A stretch of DNA of 64,000 bases from an uncultured Alistipes sp. (GTDB taxonomy: Bacteria > Bacteroidota > Bacteroidia > Bacteroidales > Rikenellaceae): contig CAAGLB010000078.1 in assembly GCA_900770635.1 (NCBI GenBank), forward strand, positions 69,278 to 133,277, read 5' to 3'. Shown here piece by piece: positions 7,404 through 17,545 of this stretch (positions are counted from its first letter, which is position 1; each line of letters starts with the position of its first letter). Position numbers and translations under genes: made by a program. The notes under the pieces are model-generated. The model saw nothing but the letters and a program-made list of their open reading frames with translations, was not told the DNA's origin and did no database searches.

Positions 7404-10019
7404 ATGAAAAACAGAGTTATACATTTATGGGGTGTTATGCTCGCTATTGCAGCCACCATGCTGTGTAGCTGCGAGAAGCAGAGCGAAAGCCTCGATGCGG
7501 AGTATGGCTACGTACAGTTCCGCATCATGAAGGAGGCACAGATGGACCTAAGCCGTGCTACGGATGCCTTGGAGTGGCTCTCGGAGGCGTCAAAAATTAC
7601 GGTTGTATTGCAGCACGAGGGCTCGACAATTAGTCAAACGTTGCCGCTATCGAGCTACGACAAGCAGTCGGCAGAGTGGGGCTTGCAGAGCGAGAAGCTA
7701 CGCCTGATGACAGGCACGTACAACATCATCGGCTACAAGATCTACGATAACCTCGACAACGAGATTTTGTCGGGTGACGATGATGGCGAGTTCCGCATTG
7801 TGGCTGGTGGCCTCGAGATTAAGAAGATTGGCATCCCCGTTGTTGAACGAGGCATCGTGGGATTCGCCTTGCAGAAGGCATTTCCCGCAACACGCTACGA
7901 GGCTGAGGGCAACTACCCATTTAGTAGCATCGCATCGATAGACATCACCGTGAAGAATAAGTTTACGAACGTGAGCACAACCTTCGAGGCGATGCCTACG
8001 ACATACTACGAAACATTTGTCGAGGGATCGTACGACGAGGAATTGTATGAGCGCAATGGCCGCTCGGCATATATGATTTGTCAGTCGCAGTATTGGTTGG
8101 AGGCGGGCAACTATGTTGTCACAAGCTACACCACATACTCCGATAGCAAGGGTAAAAGCCGCCTCGAAACAGCAACGATTGGAGACCTCAAAACAGAGTT
8201 CTCGATTAAGGACAACGAGAGCACTATGGCCACCGTACCCATCATCCTGTCAACAACCTCGGAGCGAATCAAAGACTATGAGGCGCTGCACGATATATGG
8301 ATGGCACTCGATGGTCCCAACTGGACATTTCATGGCGAGGAGTACTTGGAGGGTGCCAACTGGGATTTCAACAAGGATATCGACATGTGGGGCGAGCAGC
8401 CAGGCGTGACACTCAATGGCGAGGGCCGCATCGTCGGCCTCAACATTGCGGGATTCGGAGCTAAGGGCTTTGTGCCTGAGGCCATTGGCCAGCTCACAGA
8501 GCTTCAGACAGTCTACTTTGGTAACCACAACGAGCTTATTGGTGGCTACATCGACAGCGACAATGGCCGCATAAGCGCACTCGACTACCACGAGCGAGTG
8601 ATAAAGAGTGATGTGCGTCGCAGCCTCTCGCCCGAGCTTCAGCGTGCGATGATGACAAAGGAGGAAAGAGATGCACTATACAAGGCCGAGCGCAAGGATG
8701 TAGCCTTTGGCAACCTCACAAATGGCATCACAGGCATCTCACGAGCCATCATGCGCCTAACAAAGCTCGAGCAGTTCTTCATCGCCAATGCGCCTATCAC
8801 GGCAGATGGCTTCTTCGTGGATGTTGACAATGAGTCGTCATACTATGCCGAGCAGGATGAGTGGAGCTGGAGCAACTTTGAGCTATTGATGGATGTTGAG
8901 ATATACAACTGTCCTAACCTCGAGCGTCTGCCTATCGACTTTATCGCCAACCTACCAAAGATCCAGTCGCTCAACGTGGCGATGAACTACGGCATATCGG
9001 GCGAGCAGCTTAAAGAGGATTGGGAGGAAATCATCGATGGCGATGCGGGCGACGAGATTCAGATTCTCTATCTCAGCTACAATAACCTACGTGAGACACC
9101 TTCGCACGAGTATATGAAGCGCATGACAAGACTCAGCTACTTGGACTGCACAACAAACAAGCTTGAAAAGGTCTATGCCCTGGGCAAGGAGATATCGCCA
9201 GCATCTGTCCTTCTGGACTATAATCAGATTAGCGAGATTGTTGTGCCCGAGGGCGGATACTTCTGTGGCATGAGCATGCTCGAGACATTCTCATGTTCGA
9301 ACAACCGCCTCACAAAGCTACCCGACCTATTCTCGGCACGCTCGATATACACCATGCTCACCGCCGACTTCTCGTCGAACAATATCTCGGAGTTGGAGAA
9401 TGGCGACGAATGGCGAGGCATCAACACTGGCACACTCAACCTTGCCAACAACCGCCTAACGACGCTCCCCGAGCGCATATTCGAGTCGGGATCTATTGTC
9501 GAGGTGTTGATGCTCAGTGCCAATGGCATGCGAACAATCGAGGAGGGAGCGCTCATTGGAACACATAGCGATGCGCTGACAACCATCGACCTTAGCTTCA
9601 ACCGCCTCACAAAGCTTCCAAAGGATGACCTCTCTGTGAGCAACCTACCCTATCTCTACGGTATCGACCTCTCGAATAATGCCCTTACGGAGTTCCCTCG
9701 TGAGCTTCTCGAGATTGAAACACTCACCGTGATAAGCATCCGTCAGCAGCGTGACGACAGTGGCAACCGCACATTCAGCGACTGGCCAACAGGCATCGGT
9801 AAACACCCAAAGATGGCGGCCTTATACATGGGTTCGAATGACCTTGGCGTGATTGACGACGTCATCTCGCCTTACATCCTACTCTTCGAGATTAAGGACA
9901 ACCCAAACATCTCGATAGATGTGTCGAACGTATGTCCATACATCGAGAAGGGATACTACGAGCTTATCTACGACTCGACACAGAATATTCGTGGTTGCGA
10001 TGCACTAAACCTTGACTAA
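7404..10019 (+). CDS. Large leucine-rich-repeat lipoprotein (DUF4458-like N-terminus)
   Basis: An 871-residue lipoprotein (CSC, Cys23). Residues about 30-290 are beta-rich and resemble DUF4458 domains found before leucine-rich repeats in Bacteroides proteins. From about residue 300 there is a plant-like segment (ALDGPNWTF, GRIVGLNIAGFG), followed by LRR units to the C-terminus with the pattern LxxLxLxxNxLxxLP, for example LEKVYALG, NNRLTKLP, NNRLTTLP and FNRLTKLP. LRR proteins of this type bind proteins or host matrix in relatives. The stop codon overlaps the next start by one base (TAATG), implying coupling to the BACON/LRR gene. Confidence 0.8.
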   Translation: MKNRVIHLWGVMLAIAATMLCSCEKQSESLDAEYGYVQFRIMKEAQMDLSRATDALEWLSEASKITVVLQHEGSTISQTLPLSSYDKQSAEWGLQSEKLRLMTGTYNIIGYKIYDNLDNEILSGDDDGEFRIVAGGLEIKKIGIPVVERGIVGFALQKAFPATRYEAEGNYPFSSIASIDITVKNKFTNVSTTFEAMPTTYYETFVEGSYDEELYERNGRSAYMICQSQYWLEAGNYVVTSYTTYSDSKGKSRLETATIGDLKTEFSIKDNESTMATVPIILSTTSERIKDYEALHDIWMALDGPNWTFHGEEYLEGANWDFNKDIDMWGEQPGVTLNGEGRIVGLNIAGFGAKGFVPEAIGQLTELQTVYFGNHNELIGGYIDSDNGRISALDYHERVIKSDVRRSLSPELQRAMMTKEERDALYKAERKDVAFGNLTNGITGISRAIMRLTKLEQFFIANAPITADGFFVDVDNESSYYAEQDEWSWSNFELLMDVEIYNCPNLERLPIDFIANLPKIQSLNVAMNYGISGEQLKEDWEEIIDGDAGDEIQILYLSYNNLRETPSHEYMKRMTRLSYLDCTTNKLEKVYALGKEISPASVLLDYNQISEIVVPEGGYFCGMSMLETFSCSNNRLTKLPDLFSARSIYTMLTADFSSNNISELENGDEWRGINTGTLNLANNRLTTLPERIFESGSIVEVLMLSANGMRTIEEGALIGTHSDALTTIDLSFNRLTKLPKDDLSVSNLPYLYGIDLSNNALTEFPRELLEIETLTVISIRQQRDDSGNRTFSDWPTGIGKHPKMAALYMGSNDLGVIDDVISPYILLFEIKDNPNISIDVSNVCPYIEKGYYELIYDSTQNIRGCDALNLD

Positions 10020-11680
10020 TGATGAGAAAGATATATACATTGATTGTCACTGCCCTCGTGTTGGGCAGCTGCCAAAACGATCCCACAGAAACCTTCGTAG
10101 GCTTCGAGAGCAACCTTAGCGAGATTAAGGCCAAGGCTGTGGGCGGCGAGCACAAGATTACCATTCGCTCCGACAAGGAGTGGACAGCACAAACCGACGT
10201 GCCTTGGTTGATGATATCGCCAGCGAATGGTCGTGGCGAGGTAGAGTGTAAAATAAAAATCGACTCGACGCTCATCAACGACGAGCGCTGCACTGTGCTA
10301 CGCTTCATGTCCGAAGGTCGCATAATGCAAAGTGTGGACATTGCTCAGGAGGGCTTCGAGCATAGCATTATGCCCGAGAGCGACATGATATCTATCGAGG
10401 CATCGGCAACACGCTCGGAGCGCTACGTGGAGCTCGACATCGAGACCAACGTTGAGTTTAATGTTATGAGCGATGCTTCATGGATCACCGTTGACGACTA
10501 CACGCTCACGCTCGATCGTGGTGCACGTCCTCGCACAACACGCCTACACATCAACTGGATGATGAACTCCGATCCCGAGGTGCGTGAGGCAACACTTGAA
10601 CTAACACCTGCAAATGGCGAAACGCTATCCACACCCGCAACAATCAAGATACGTCAGGCGGCAGGCCCACTCATCGAGGATAACCGCCAGGGCGACTCGT
10701 TGGCTGTGGTGACCATCTACAACAAGATGGAGTGCTGGAGCGAGGGTGTGATATCTACCACAGCGCCTATGACAGAGTGGGAGTGTGTGCGTTTGTGGAA
10801 GTCTACAGACGAGAGTCTACCATGCCAGGAGGCCATTGGCCGTGTGCGTGATCTCGACCTCAGCTACTTCAACACCGAGGACGACATACCATCAGAGCTA
10901 AAGCACCTCAAATATCTTGAGACCCTGTCGCTATATGGCAATGTCAACACCATGCTCAAAAATATCAACCTATGCCCTGAGGTGGCTACGCTGAACTATC
11001 TTAAGGATTTGCGTGTTGCCGCCATGGGTCTTGTGTCGTTGCCATCGAACTTTACCGACCTTGGCGACACTCTTGAGACGCTGGATATCAACTCTAACAA
11101 CTTCACGGCGATACCTGAGTGCCTCAATGCCGAGAACTTCCCTAAGCTCACCTCGTTGGATCTCACGAGCAATCGTCGCACGTCGATTACCGACCTACGT
11201 GGCATAGGCTACAACATGGGAGTATATGTCAACATGCGCAATGACGATGCCGTGCACCGCCTACTTACATGGGAGAATCTGGAGGAGCTATCCCTATCCT
11301 ACAACTACATCGAGGGTTCACTTCCAAGCTTCAAAGATGGCGAATATGGAGTACGTGCCTACACCATGGAGGATATCATAGAGCGTGGCGACACCCTCAA
11401 CTGGGCCGTTGAGAATAAGTTGCCACGTGTGCTTCCAAACGTACACACATTGCGCATCAACCTCAACTTTATGACAGGCGAGCTTCCCGACTGGCTGCTC
11501 TACCACCCTAACCTCATGGAGTGGGGTGCCGAGGTGTTGGTATATCCTCAGCAGGAGAAGGGCTACGACAGCGAGGGCAACCTTGTTGGCTTCGACAATG
11601 TGCCAACATCTGCGGAGTATTACTTCGAGGCATATCCACTCTACCGTTCACGCTATGAGTTTAACGACGAAATGGAGTAG
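10019..11680 (+). CDS. Lipoprotein with two BACON-type domains and leucine-rich repeats
   Basis: A 553-residue lipoprotein (LGSC, Cys18). Residues about 30-115 and 125-218 are two Ig-like BACON modules, with the hallmarks SDKEWTAQTDVPWLMISP and SDASWITVDD. After about residue 225 the chain changes to LRR units (LETLSLYGN, LETLDINSNNFTAIPECL, LTSLDLTSN). The start is ATG at 10019, overlapping the previous stop; a second in-frame ATG at 10022 is an alternative. It shares LRR design with its upstream neighbour, suggesting the two act together. The gene ends 6 bp before the subtilisin gene. Confidence 0.8.
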   Translation: MMRKIYTLIVTALVLGSCQNDPTETFVGFESNLSEIKAKAVGGEHKITIRSDKEWTAQTDVPWLMISPANGRGEVECKIKIDSTLINDERCTVLRFMSEGRIMQSVDIAQEGFEHSIMPESDMISIEASATRSERYVELDIETNVEFNVMSDASWITVDDYTLTLDRGARPRTTRLHINWMMNSDPEVREATLELTPANGETLSTPATIKIRQAAGPLIEDNRQGDSLAVVTIYNKMECWSEGVISTTAPMTEWECVRLWKSTDESLPCQEAIGRVRDLDLSYFNTEDDIPSELKHLKYLETLSLYGNVNTMLKNINLCPEVATLNYLKDLRVAAMGLVSLPSNFTDLGDTLETLDINSNNFTAIPECLNAENFPKLTSLDLTSNRRTSITDLRGIGYNMGVYVNMRNDDAVHRLLTWENLEELSLSYNYIEGSLPSFKDGEYGVRAYTMEDIIERGDTLNWAVENKLPRVLPNVHTLRINLNFMTGELPDWLLYHPNLMEWGAEVLVYPQQEKGYDSEGNLVGFDNVPTSAEYYFEAYPLYRSRYEFNDEME

Positions 11681-11686
11681 TCATCT

Positions 11687-13723
11687 ATGAGAAAGTATTT
11701 ATATATAGCAATGGCACTCATCGTAAGTGCCTGTGTCAATGACGATACAACAATTATTGCTCCTGAGCACGACAATGATAATGTAACAGTGATACTCCCC
11801 GAGGATGCTACTCGAGGCGAGGTTATCATCAAGTTTAAGGCAGAGATGGAGGCTATCCTCGATGCTACGATGACACGCTCGGGAGGTGTTGCCACACGCT
11901 CGGGAATACCCTCAACCGACGAGGTATTAGAGATTTTGGATGCCTACCATTTCGAGCGAGTATTCCCCGTTGACCATCGCCACGAGGAGCGCACTCGCCA
12001 AAATGGTTTGCACCTATGGTATATCGTGAAGTTCAACCCCGATGAGGATTTGGCATCAGCCGTTGAGCGCCTATCACAGCTCGGCGAGGTCGATAAACTA
12101 CAATGCAACCGCCCTATTCGACCTACATACAACCCATCATCTGAGCCACACTTCGTAAGCTGCGCCGAGGCAGATGCAGCCACTACACGTTCCGTTGAGT
12201 GGACATTCAACGATCCAGAGATCTATCGCCAGTGGTGCTACATCAACGATGGCACAGCACCTTTTACGCAGGAGTGGGCAGGTGTTGTTGCTGGTGCTGA
12301 TGCTGGCTGCGAGGAGGCATGGGAGCTTACTACGGGCGACGAGGAGATCATCGTGGCCGTTATGGACGAGGCTGTCATGTGGAGTCATCCCGACCTTGCC
12401 GACAACATCTGGATTAACGAGGGCGAGGAGTATAACGCTGGCGTAGATGCCGATGGCAATGGATACATTGACGATAAGTATGGCTATAACTTCGTGCGCA
12501 ACACCCCTATCACGTCGTGGACATCGAACGGAAGCACAGGTCACGGCACACACGTAGCGGGAACCATCGCAGCGGTTAACGACAATGGCATTGGCGTGGC
12601 GGGCATAGCTGGTGGCGGCAAGGGACATAAGGGCGTTAAGATCATGACCTTGCAGCTCTTCGACGGCATGAACGCATGTACCTTGGCTATGGAGGCACGT
12701 GCCATGAAGTATGCTGCCGACAACGGAGCTGTCATCTTGCAGTGCTCGTGGGGCTACAACTCAGCAAAGGCCAACCTCATCATGGGCTACACCCCTGGCC
12801 CAGCCACCGAGGAGGAGTGGGCAGCATTGTATCCACTCGAGAAGGAGGCTCTCGACTACTTTATCCACAACGCTGGCTCGCCTAATGGCGTTATCGATGG
12901 CGGCCTTGCAATCTTTGCCTCGGGCAACGAGTATGCTGCGCAGTCGTCGTTCCCAGCGGCATATTCGAAGTGTATCTCAGTATCGGCCATTGCTGCCGAC
13001 TACACCCCAGCATCCTACTCGAACTATGGCCCTGAGGTGTTATTGTGCGCCCCTGGTGGCGACCTCGAGTATTATGGCACACCAGGCTATAGCGACGATG
13101 CCTACGACGAGAATGGCGTGCTCAAGGAGCAGGGCGGCATCTACTCAACATTGGTGCTAAATGGCGTTGCTGGTTATGGCTACTATGAGGGAACGTCTAT
13201 GGCATGTCCTCACGTATCGGGCGTTGCGGCACTCGGCCTTGCGTACGCAAAGCAGCAGAAGCGCCACTTTAGATGGGAGGAATTCAAGGAGCTGATGTAC
13301 ACCACAGGACGTGACATCGAGGAGTATTTCGTTGGCGAGAAGCTCTACCACATGCGCCACACCTCAGCAGGCGCTACACCTATCAAGATGAACCTAGCGG
13401 ATTATCGTGGCAAGATGGGACACCTCGTAGATGCTGGCGCACTGCTTAAAGCCATCGATGGCGGCGGCCGTGACATGCGCCTACCAAACATCTATCTTGC
13501 ACCCGACAAGAGCGTAACACTCGAGCTTACCTATTATAATATAGAGGGCGCAAAGAGCGTATCGGTAGCCAACAGCGATGTTGCCGACGCCAAGTTGGTG
13601 GACAACACACTAACCATCACCGCTAAGGGCGAGGGACAAACAACGCTAAGCATCGATGCCGAGAAGATATACACCGCAACAATCACTGTGCGCAGTGGCG
13701 CAAACGACAACGGATGGCTATAG
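11687..13723 (+). CDS. Surface lipoprotein subtilisin-family (S8) serine protease
   Basis: A 678-residue protease with a lipoprotein signal (SAC, Cys16) followed by VNDD, an acidic pattern like Bacteroidota surface-export signals. Residues about 30-150 look like the subtilase N-terminal/fervidolysin-type prodomain. The catalytic triad is visible: Asp227 (VAVMDEAV), His286 (GHGTHVAG) and Ser504 (GTSMACPHVSG), with oxyanion Asn414 (ASGNEYA). The last ~80 residues form an Ig-like, Big-2-type module (TLTITAKGEGQTTLSI). It would cleave extracellular proteins or process neighbouring surface proteins. Its final 10 bp overlap the DUF1573 gene. Confidence 0.9.
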   Translation: MRKYLYIAMALIVSACVNDDTTIIAPEHDNDNVTVILPEDATRGEVIIKFKAEMEAILDATMTRSGGVATRSGIPSTDEVLEILDAYHFERVFPVDHRHEERTRQNGLHLWYIVKFNPDEDLASAVERLSQLGEVDKLQCNRPIRPTYNPSSEPHFVSCAEADAATTRSVEWTFNDPEIYRQWCYINDGTAPFTQEWAGVVAGADAGCEEAWELTTGDEEIIVAVMDEAVMWSHPDLADNIWINEGEEYNAGVDADGNGYIDDKYGYNFVRNTPITSWTSNGSTGHGTHVAGTIAAVNDNGIGVAGIAGGGKGHKGVKIMTLQLFDGMNACTLAMEARAMKYAADNGAVILQCSWGYNSAKANLIMGYTPGPATEEEWAALYPLEKEALDYFIHNAGSPNGVIDGGLAIFASGNEYAAQSSFPAAYSKCISVSAIAADYTPASYSNYGPEVLLCAPGGDLEYYGTPGYSDDAYDENGVLKEQGGIYSTLVLNGVAGYGYYEGTSMACPHVSGVAALGLAYAKQQKRHFRWEEFKELMYTTGRDIEEYFVGEKLYHMRHTSAGATPIKMNLADYRGKMGHLVDAGALLKAIDGGGRDMRLPNIYLAPDKSVTLELTYYNIEGAKSVSVANSDVADAKLVDNTLTITAKGEGQTTLSIDAEKIYTATITVRSGANDNGWL

Positions 13724-14496
13724 TTCGTGGCATACTCATCTGGTTGATGGTGCTCACGTTGGGCCTCGGCTCGCTAAGTGCTCAGCTACCCTCTCGCTCC
13801 GAAATCGACAAGGCGGTAAACCCCTCGCTTTCGGTCATAGCCAAGCGGGCGGTGCGTGCCGAGCTTAGCACTATTGAGTTAGGCACTATTAAGCATGACG
13901 AGCAACCCGAGGTAAGTTTCAAGCTACGAAACACCTCGGCAACGATGGTGGCAATAACCCAGCTACGCTCGACATGCAGCTGCCTAAAGGTTGCGACAAA
14001 GCCTAAGACACTTAGGCCCAACGAGGAGCTCGACGTGGTTGCAGTGTTCAACCCCGCAGGGCGCAGCGGCAAGGTTAAGTTAGATATATTTATCTACACC
14101 TCGCTCGACGAAAATAGCCCTACAGAGCGGCTAACGATAACGGGCACTATGGCACAAAGCACCGAATTTTCGCACCTCCGCATCGTCATGGGCGAGCTAA
14201 GGCTGAGTCGCAAGAGCGTGACCTTGGACAACATCAAGATAGGGACTACACGTAGCGAACGCATTGCGGTGGCAAATGTGGGCGATAGAGCAGTAACCCT
14301 ATCTACAAGCTCCACAACACCAGGGCTTAGCCTACGCCTCGAGCCAAAGAGGCTACAACCAGGCGAGGAGGGCAACATAATCGTAAGCTACACCGCATCA
14401 AAGCCACTTAGCGAGGATATTCAGACGGTGCTGATATTGGAGGGTTGCTCGGGACGACCAAGTGACAGAATGATAAAAATAACGATAAAGAGATAG
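13714..14496 (+). CDS. Exported DUF1573 protein
   Basis: A 260-residue protein with an N-terminal signal sequence (residues about 1-24, ending SLSAQ) and no lipobox. Two tandem DUF1573/ASPM-like beta-sandwich modules are present. The first has ELGTIKHDEQPEVSFKLRNT and the STCSCLKV cysteine pair typical of the family; the second has VTLDNIKIGTTRSERIAVAN. Such proteins are periplasmic or secreted and of unknown function. The start at 13714 lies inside the 3' end of the subtilisin gene, and 3 bp separate its stop from the next gene, so expression is surely linked. Confidence 0.8.
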   Translation: MAIVRGILIWLMVLTLGLGSLSAQLPSRSEIDKAVNPSLSVIAKRAVRAELSTIELGTIKHDEQPEVSFKLRNTSATMVAITQLRSTCSCLKVATKPKTLRPNEELDVVAVFNPAGRSGKVKLDIFIYTSLDENSPTERLTITGTMAQSTEFSHLRIVMGELRLSRKSVTLDNIKIGTTRSERIAVANVGDRAVTLSTSSTTPGLSLRLEPKRLQPGEEGNIIVSYTASKPLSEDIQTVLILEGCSGRPSDRMIKITIKR

Positions 14497-14499
14497 ACA

Positions 14500-14946
14500 A
14501 TGAGAGATTTCAGACTACTACTTCTAATCACGTTGGGAGCATTCACATTTCTGAGCTGCCAACAACCCGAGCCTGAGCCACAGCCCATGCCCGAGATCGA
14601 CGTTACTTACAAGGCGATGGAGGGAATGTGGCGACTCGAGGAGTGGAATGGCGAGGAGCTCGCTGACGAGGCGTTCCTTTTCATCGAGTTCGACCAGAAG
14701 CAGCGCTTCACAATGTGGGACAACCTCGGCTCGATGTACACCGTGCAGCGCACAGGAAGCTACTCGATAGACAAAAACCCAGACAACGAGTTTATACTCA
14801 CAGGCACCTACGACAATGGCGTGGGCGACTGGGCACATAGCTATAAGGTCGAGATGCAGCGTGATGGCGAAGATATGCTATGGAGCACCGACACCGAGAG
14901 CATGCTCTTTAGCTTCTGGATTGGCGACATTCCCGAAATAAACTAA
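14500..14946 (+). CDS. Small lipocalin-like lipoprotein
   Basis: A 148-residue lipoprotein (LSC, Cys20) with a proline/glutamate-rich linker after the cysteine (QQPEPEPQPMPE). The domain begins with EGMWRLEEWNG and continues with FIEFDQKQRFTMWD and GSYSID, the GxW-containing opening strand pattern of lipocalin-like (Lipocalin_5/DUF5004-type) lipoproteins of Bacteroidota. It sits between the DUF1573 and Fn3-like genes of the operon. Ligand unknown. Confidence 0.7.
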   Translation: MRDFRLLLLITLGAFTFLSCQQPEPEPQPMPEIDVTYKAMEGMWRLEEWNGEELADEAFLFIEFDQKQRFTMWDNLGSMYTVQRTGSYSIDKNPDNEFILTGTYDNGVGDWAHSYKVEMQRDGEDMLWSTDTESMLFSFWIGDIPEIN

Positions 14947-14960
14947 AACACTACATAATT

Positions 14961-17390
14961 ATGAAAGGACTAAAACAACTTACATTTGCGCTTGTTGCGC
15001 TGTGCATAGCCCTCGTGGGCATAGGCTGCAACAACGAGCCAGAGCCAACACCGGCCAACAAGCCTACAATCGGCATTCTCGAGCATGAGTTCGATGCTAA
15101 GACAATGACCGTTAAGGTGATGATTGCTCCATCGACAGATGCCACAGCGTGGTACTACAAGGTGGAGAACACCGATGCAGCTGCCGAATACACAAAGGTG
15201 GAGGGCGCAGCAGCCAAGGCGATAGAGTTCGAGGCTACCTACGGCATAGAGTACACCATCTCGGCATACGCTGAGAACAAGGCTGGCAAGAGCGATGTTG
15301 CAACCAAGAAGATTTGTCAGATGCCCGAGGGCGAGGTAGCAATCTCAATTGGCGACATCACGCTCAACGCCGAGACTATGGAGGCTGTGGCCATGATCTA
15401 CCCATCGACAAACATCACAAAGTGGTATTGGCGAGCATACGAGAAGGATAGCATCACGTGTGAGTGGATTGGCGGCGAGGGTAAGGCCGAGCAGCAGATA
15501 AAGTTTAAGTACGAGTGGGGCAAGACCTTCGTTGTGGAGGCCTACGCCGAGTGTGGCGCTATCAAAAGCGAGGAGGTAACGAAGGAGTGTTACTTCGAGC
15601 CAGCAGTACCAACAATCAACGTGTCGAAGCCTGAGTTTGACGAGGCAACTATGACCGTATCGTTCGAGGTAACACCTTCGGAGGATACACACCACTGGTA
15701 CTGGGGCATCAAGACCATGGCAGACTCACCTGCTGAGTATGAGTACCACGAGGGTGCTGAGGCAAAAACAGTGAGCTACAAGGTTGAGTACGACCACAAC
15801 TACACCTTCTTATTCCGTGCCGAGAACGCTATTCTCAAGGGCGAGGAGAAGGAGGTAGAGTTTGCAGTGATGTCGCCAGGCGTGGAGATAGCCATCGAGA
15901 ACCTCACAGCATACTCGTTGGATGTCGTAATCACCAAGAAGAGCCACTGCGTGAGATATGTTGCTGGTGCTGTTCACACCAATGCCTACGATCGTAACAT
16001 CTTCATCGAGCAGGCGCAGTCATCGCTAAATCCCGATGAGGACTACCCATTTGCCGTGTTCAACTCAGCTACCGAGAGCCGCACATTCTCGGAGCAGGAC
16101 TTGGTGCGCAACTCACTCATTTCGAGCAACGAGAATGCAGGTATTATGCTTGTTCCAGGCACATCGTACACCATCGCCGTATATTGCGAGAATGGCGACG
16201 GCATGAGCACCGTGACAACCAAGGAGTTTGTAGCTCCATCGGCAACACTCAACGGCAACGTGGAGGTAGCTGTCGAGGTTAGCAATATCACCGAGACATC
16301 GGCCGAGATAAATGTCGAGGCTGCGGAGGCATGCAAAGTAATCGTAGGCTACATGGATCCTGCTGTGACTAAGGCCGATAGCGACAATCCATTCGACTTC
16401 GAGGGCAAGAGCGACGAGGAGATTCGCAGCTACCTCATCTCGATGACTCACGCCATACCTTCGGTTTACAACGAGCCTATCTCTCGCACCATCACAAACC
16501 TTGCAATAGGTGGCACATACTACGCATACGCCATTGCAATCAAGGATGGCAAGGTGGGCAACGTGGCATTCAAGAAGTTTACAACCAAGACTCCATCGCT
16601 TACGGGCATAGCAAAGATCACCTCAGCAGAGATCGTCGAGCAGACAACACACGAGACCCTAACTGTGGTGCTCAGTGCTGATAGCAACGCTACGAAGGTG
16701 CGTCTATATGCCGCTCCTGAGACTGACCACGCCTCATATGCCGACAACTTGGAGTATATCATGGATGCCAACAACTATCAGAACTACCGTGAGGAGTATG
16801 CGGTAGTGGATGGCGTGGCAACAGCAGTTGTGGACATCTACCACCCAGCAAGCAGATACTATCTATATGCCGTAGCCGTTGACCACGACGGCAAAGCTGG
16901 CGAGATGGTGTGTGTGGCACAGATGGCTGGTCTTCAGACCGAGTACTACACCACTATCGATGTTATCGAGGAGGAGATAAATATCGACCTTACAGGTACA
17001 GGTACTGTGGATTTGGTTGTGACCATCACCGGCAAAGTTGATGACCGCATTAGCCTCACTGTAAACACCGACACCCGCTCGGCAAATGCTCAGAAGGTTT
17101 GGCTTATTCGCTTCAATGGCGTTGTTAGTCAGATCGAGGATGAGGTGAAGTATGCATTCTCGGAGTATGCCGACACCAAGAAGGTAAAGGGCTCGTATAA
17201 GGAGGGCAAGGTTGGCTATCCACTCAAATATGAGGATGGTGGCAGCGACTGGGATCCTAAGTACGAGGCATTGCAGGAGTACAGCACAACATACGGTGGC
17301 GACGTTCTTGTAGCCGTAGTCCTCGACACTGAAGGCAAGCTAAACATTCACAGCTACTACACCGCTGGTGGCGCAGTAACGCTCTACTAA
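14961..17390 (+). CDS. Large lipoprotein with tandem fibronectin-like repeats
   Basis: An 809-residue lipoprotein (GIGC, Cys23) with an acidic NNEPEPTP linker. Three tandem ~95-residue repeats follow (about 32-120, 122-212, 217-305), each with the pattern (E/K)TM-x-V-x6-PS-x-(D/N)-x3-WYW or WYY, then a GxEYTISAYAEN-like strand. Later regions (from about 425 and 535) are fibronectin-III-like. It is the last gene of the nine-gene block and is followed by a strong terminator hairpin. It is probably an adhesive or scaffolding protein at the cell surface; no enzyme motif is seen. Confidence 0.75.
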   Translation: MKGLKQLTFALVALCIALVGIGCNNEPEPTPANKPTIGILEHEFDAKTMTVKVMIAPSTDATAWYYKVENTDAAAEYTKVEGAAAKAIEFEATYGIEYTISAYAENKAGKSDVATKKICQMPEGEVAISIGDITLNAETMEAVAMIYPSTNITKWYWRAYEKDSITCEWIGGEGKAEQQIKFKYEWGKTFVVEAYAECGAIKSEEVTKECYFEPAVPTINVSKPEFDEATMTVSFEVTPSEDTHHWYWGIKTMADSPAEYEYHEGAEAKTVSYKVEYDHNYTFLFRAENAILKGEEKEVEFAVMSPGVEIAIENLTAYSLDVVITKKSHCVRYVAGAVHTNAYDRNIFIEQAQSSLNPDEDYPFAVFNSATESRTFSEQDLVRNSLISSNENAGIMLVPGTSYTIAVYCENGDGMSTVTTKEFVAPSATLNGNVEVAVEVSNITETSAEINVEAAEACKVIVGYMDPAVTKADSDNPFDFEGKSDEEIRSYLISMTHAIPSVYNEPISRTITNLAIGGTYYAYAIAIKDGKVGNVAFKKFTTKTPSLTGIAKITSAEIVEQTTHETLTVVLSADSNATKVRLYAAPETDHASYADNLEYIMDANNYQNYREEYAVVDGVATAVVDIYHPASRYYLYAVAVDHDGKAGEMVCVAQMAGLQTEYYTTIDVIEEEINIDLTGTGTVDLVVTITGKVDDRISLTVNTDTRSANAQKVWLIRFNGVVSQIEDEVKYAFSEYADTKKVKGSYKEGKVGYPLKYEDGGSDWDPKYEALQEYSTTYGGDVLVAVVLDTEGKLNIHSYYTAGGAVTLY

Positions 17391-17405
17391 GCGCAGCCGT
17401 AAACT

Positions 17406-17443
17406 AAGCGTAGGACAATCGTGTGGTTGTCCTACGCTTTTTT
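17406..17443 (+). terminator. Rho-independent terminator of the surface-lipoprotein operon
   Basis: A perfect 13-bp stem (AAGCGTAGGACAA with its complement at 17427-17439) and an 8-nt loop are followed by a T run, starting 15 bp after the last gene of the block. Confidence 0.9.
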
Positions 17444-17452
17444 ATAGGAGGA

Positions 17453-17543
17453 GCGCAGAGTGCTACACTCGGCAAAAATGCCACCGATGGGTAACGCACA
17501 AATTTAGCGTCAGAATGGTTGCAGATGTGGCCTTGACATGAAA
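17453..17543. repeat. Two decayed outer-arm remnants of the stop-codon element
   Basis: Positions 17453-17493 (GTGCTACACTCGGCAAAAAT core) match the left arm of the copies at the S24 repressor and obgE. Positions 17501-17543 (GCAGATGTGGCCTTGACATG core) match the left arm of the argR copy. Neither has a matching right arm. They lie directly outside the complete copy next to lpxA, which has a third arm type. Confidence 0.7.
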
Positions 17544-17545
17544 TA

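Noticed and set aside
9224..9643. Long open frames antisense to the large lipoprotein and Fn3-like genes
   Set aside because: They have odd composition, no starts with promoter support, and mirror the codon pattern of the real genes on the other strand.
4860..17390. Surface block as a polysaccharide utilisation locus
   Set aside because: No SusC/SusD-type genes, glycoside hydrolases or hybrid sensor are present.
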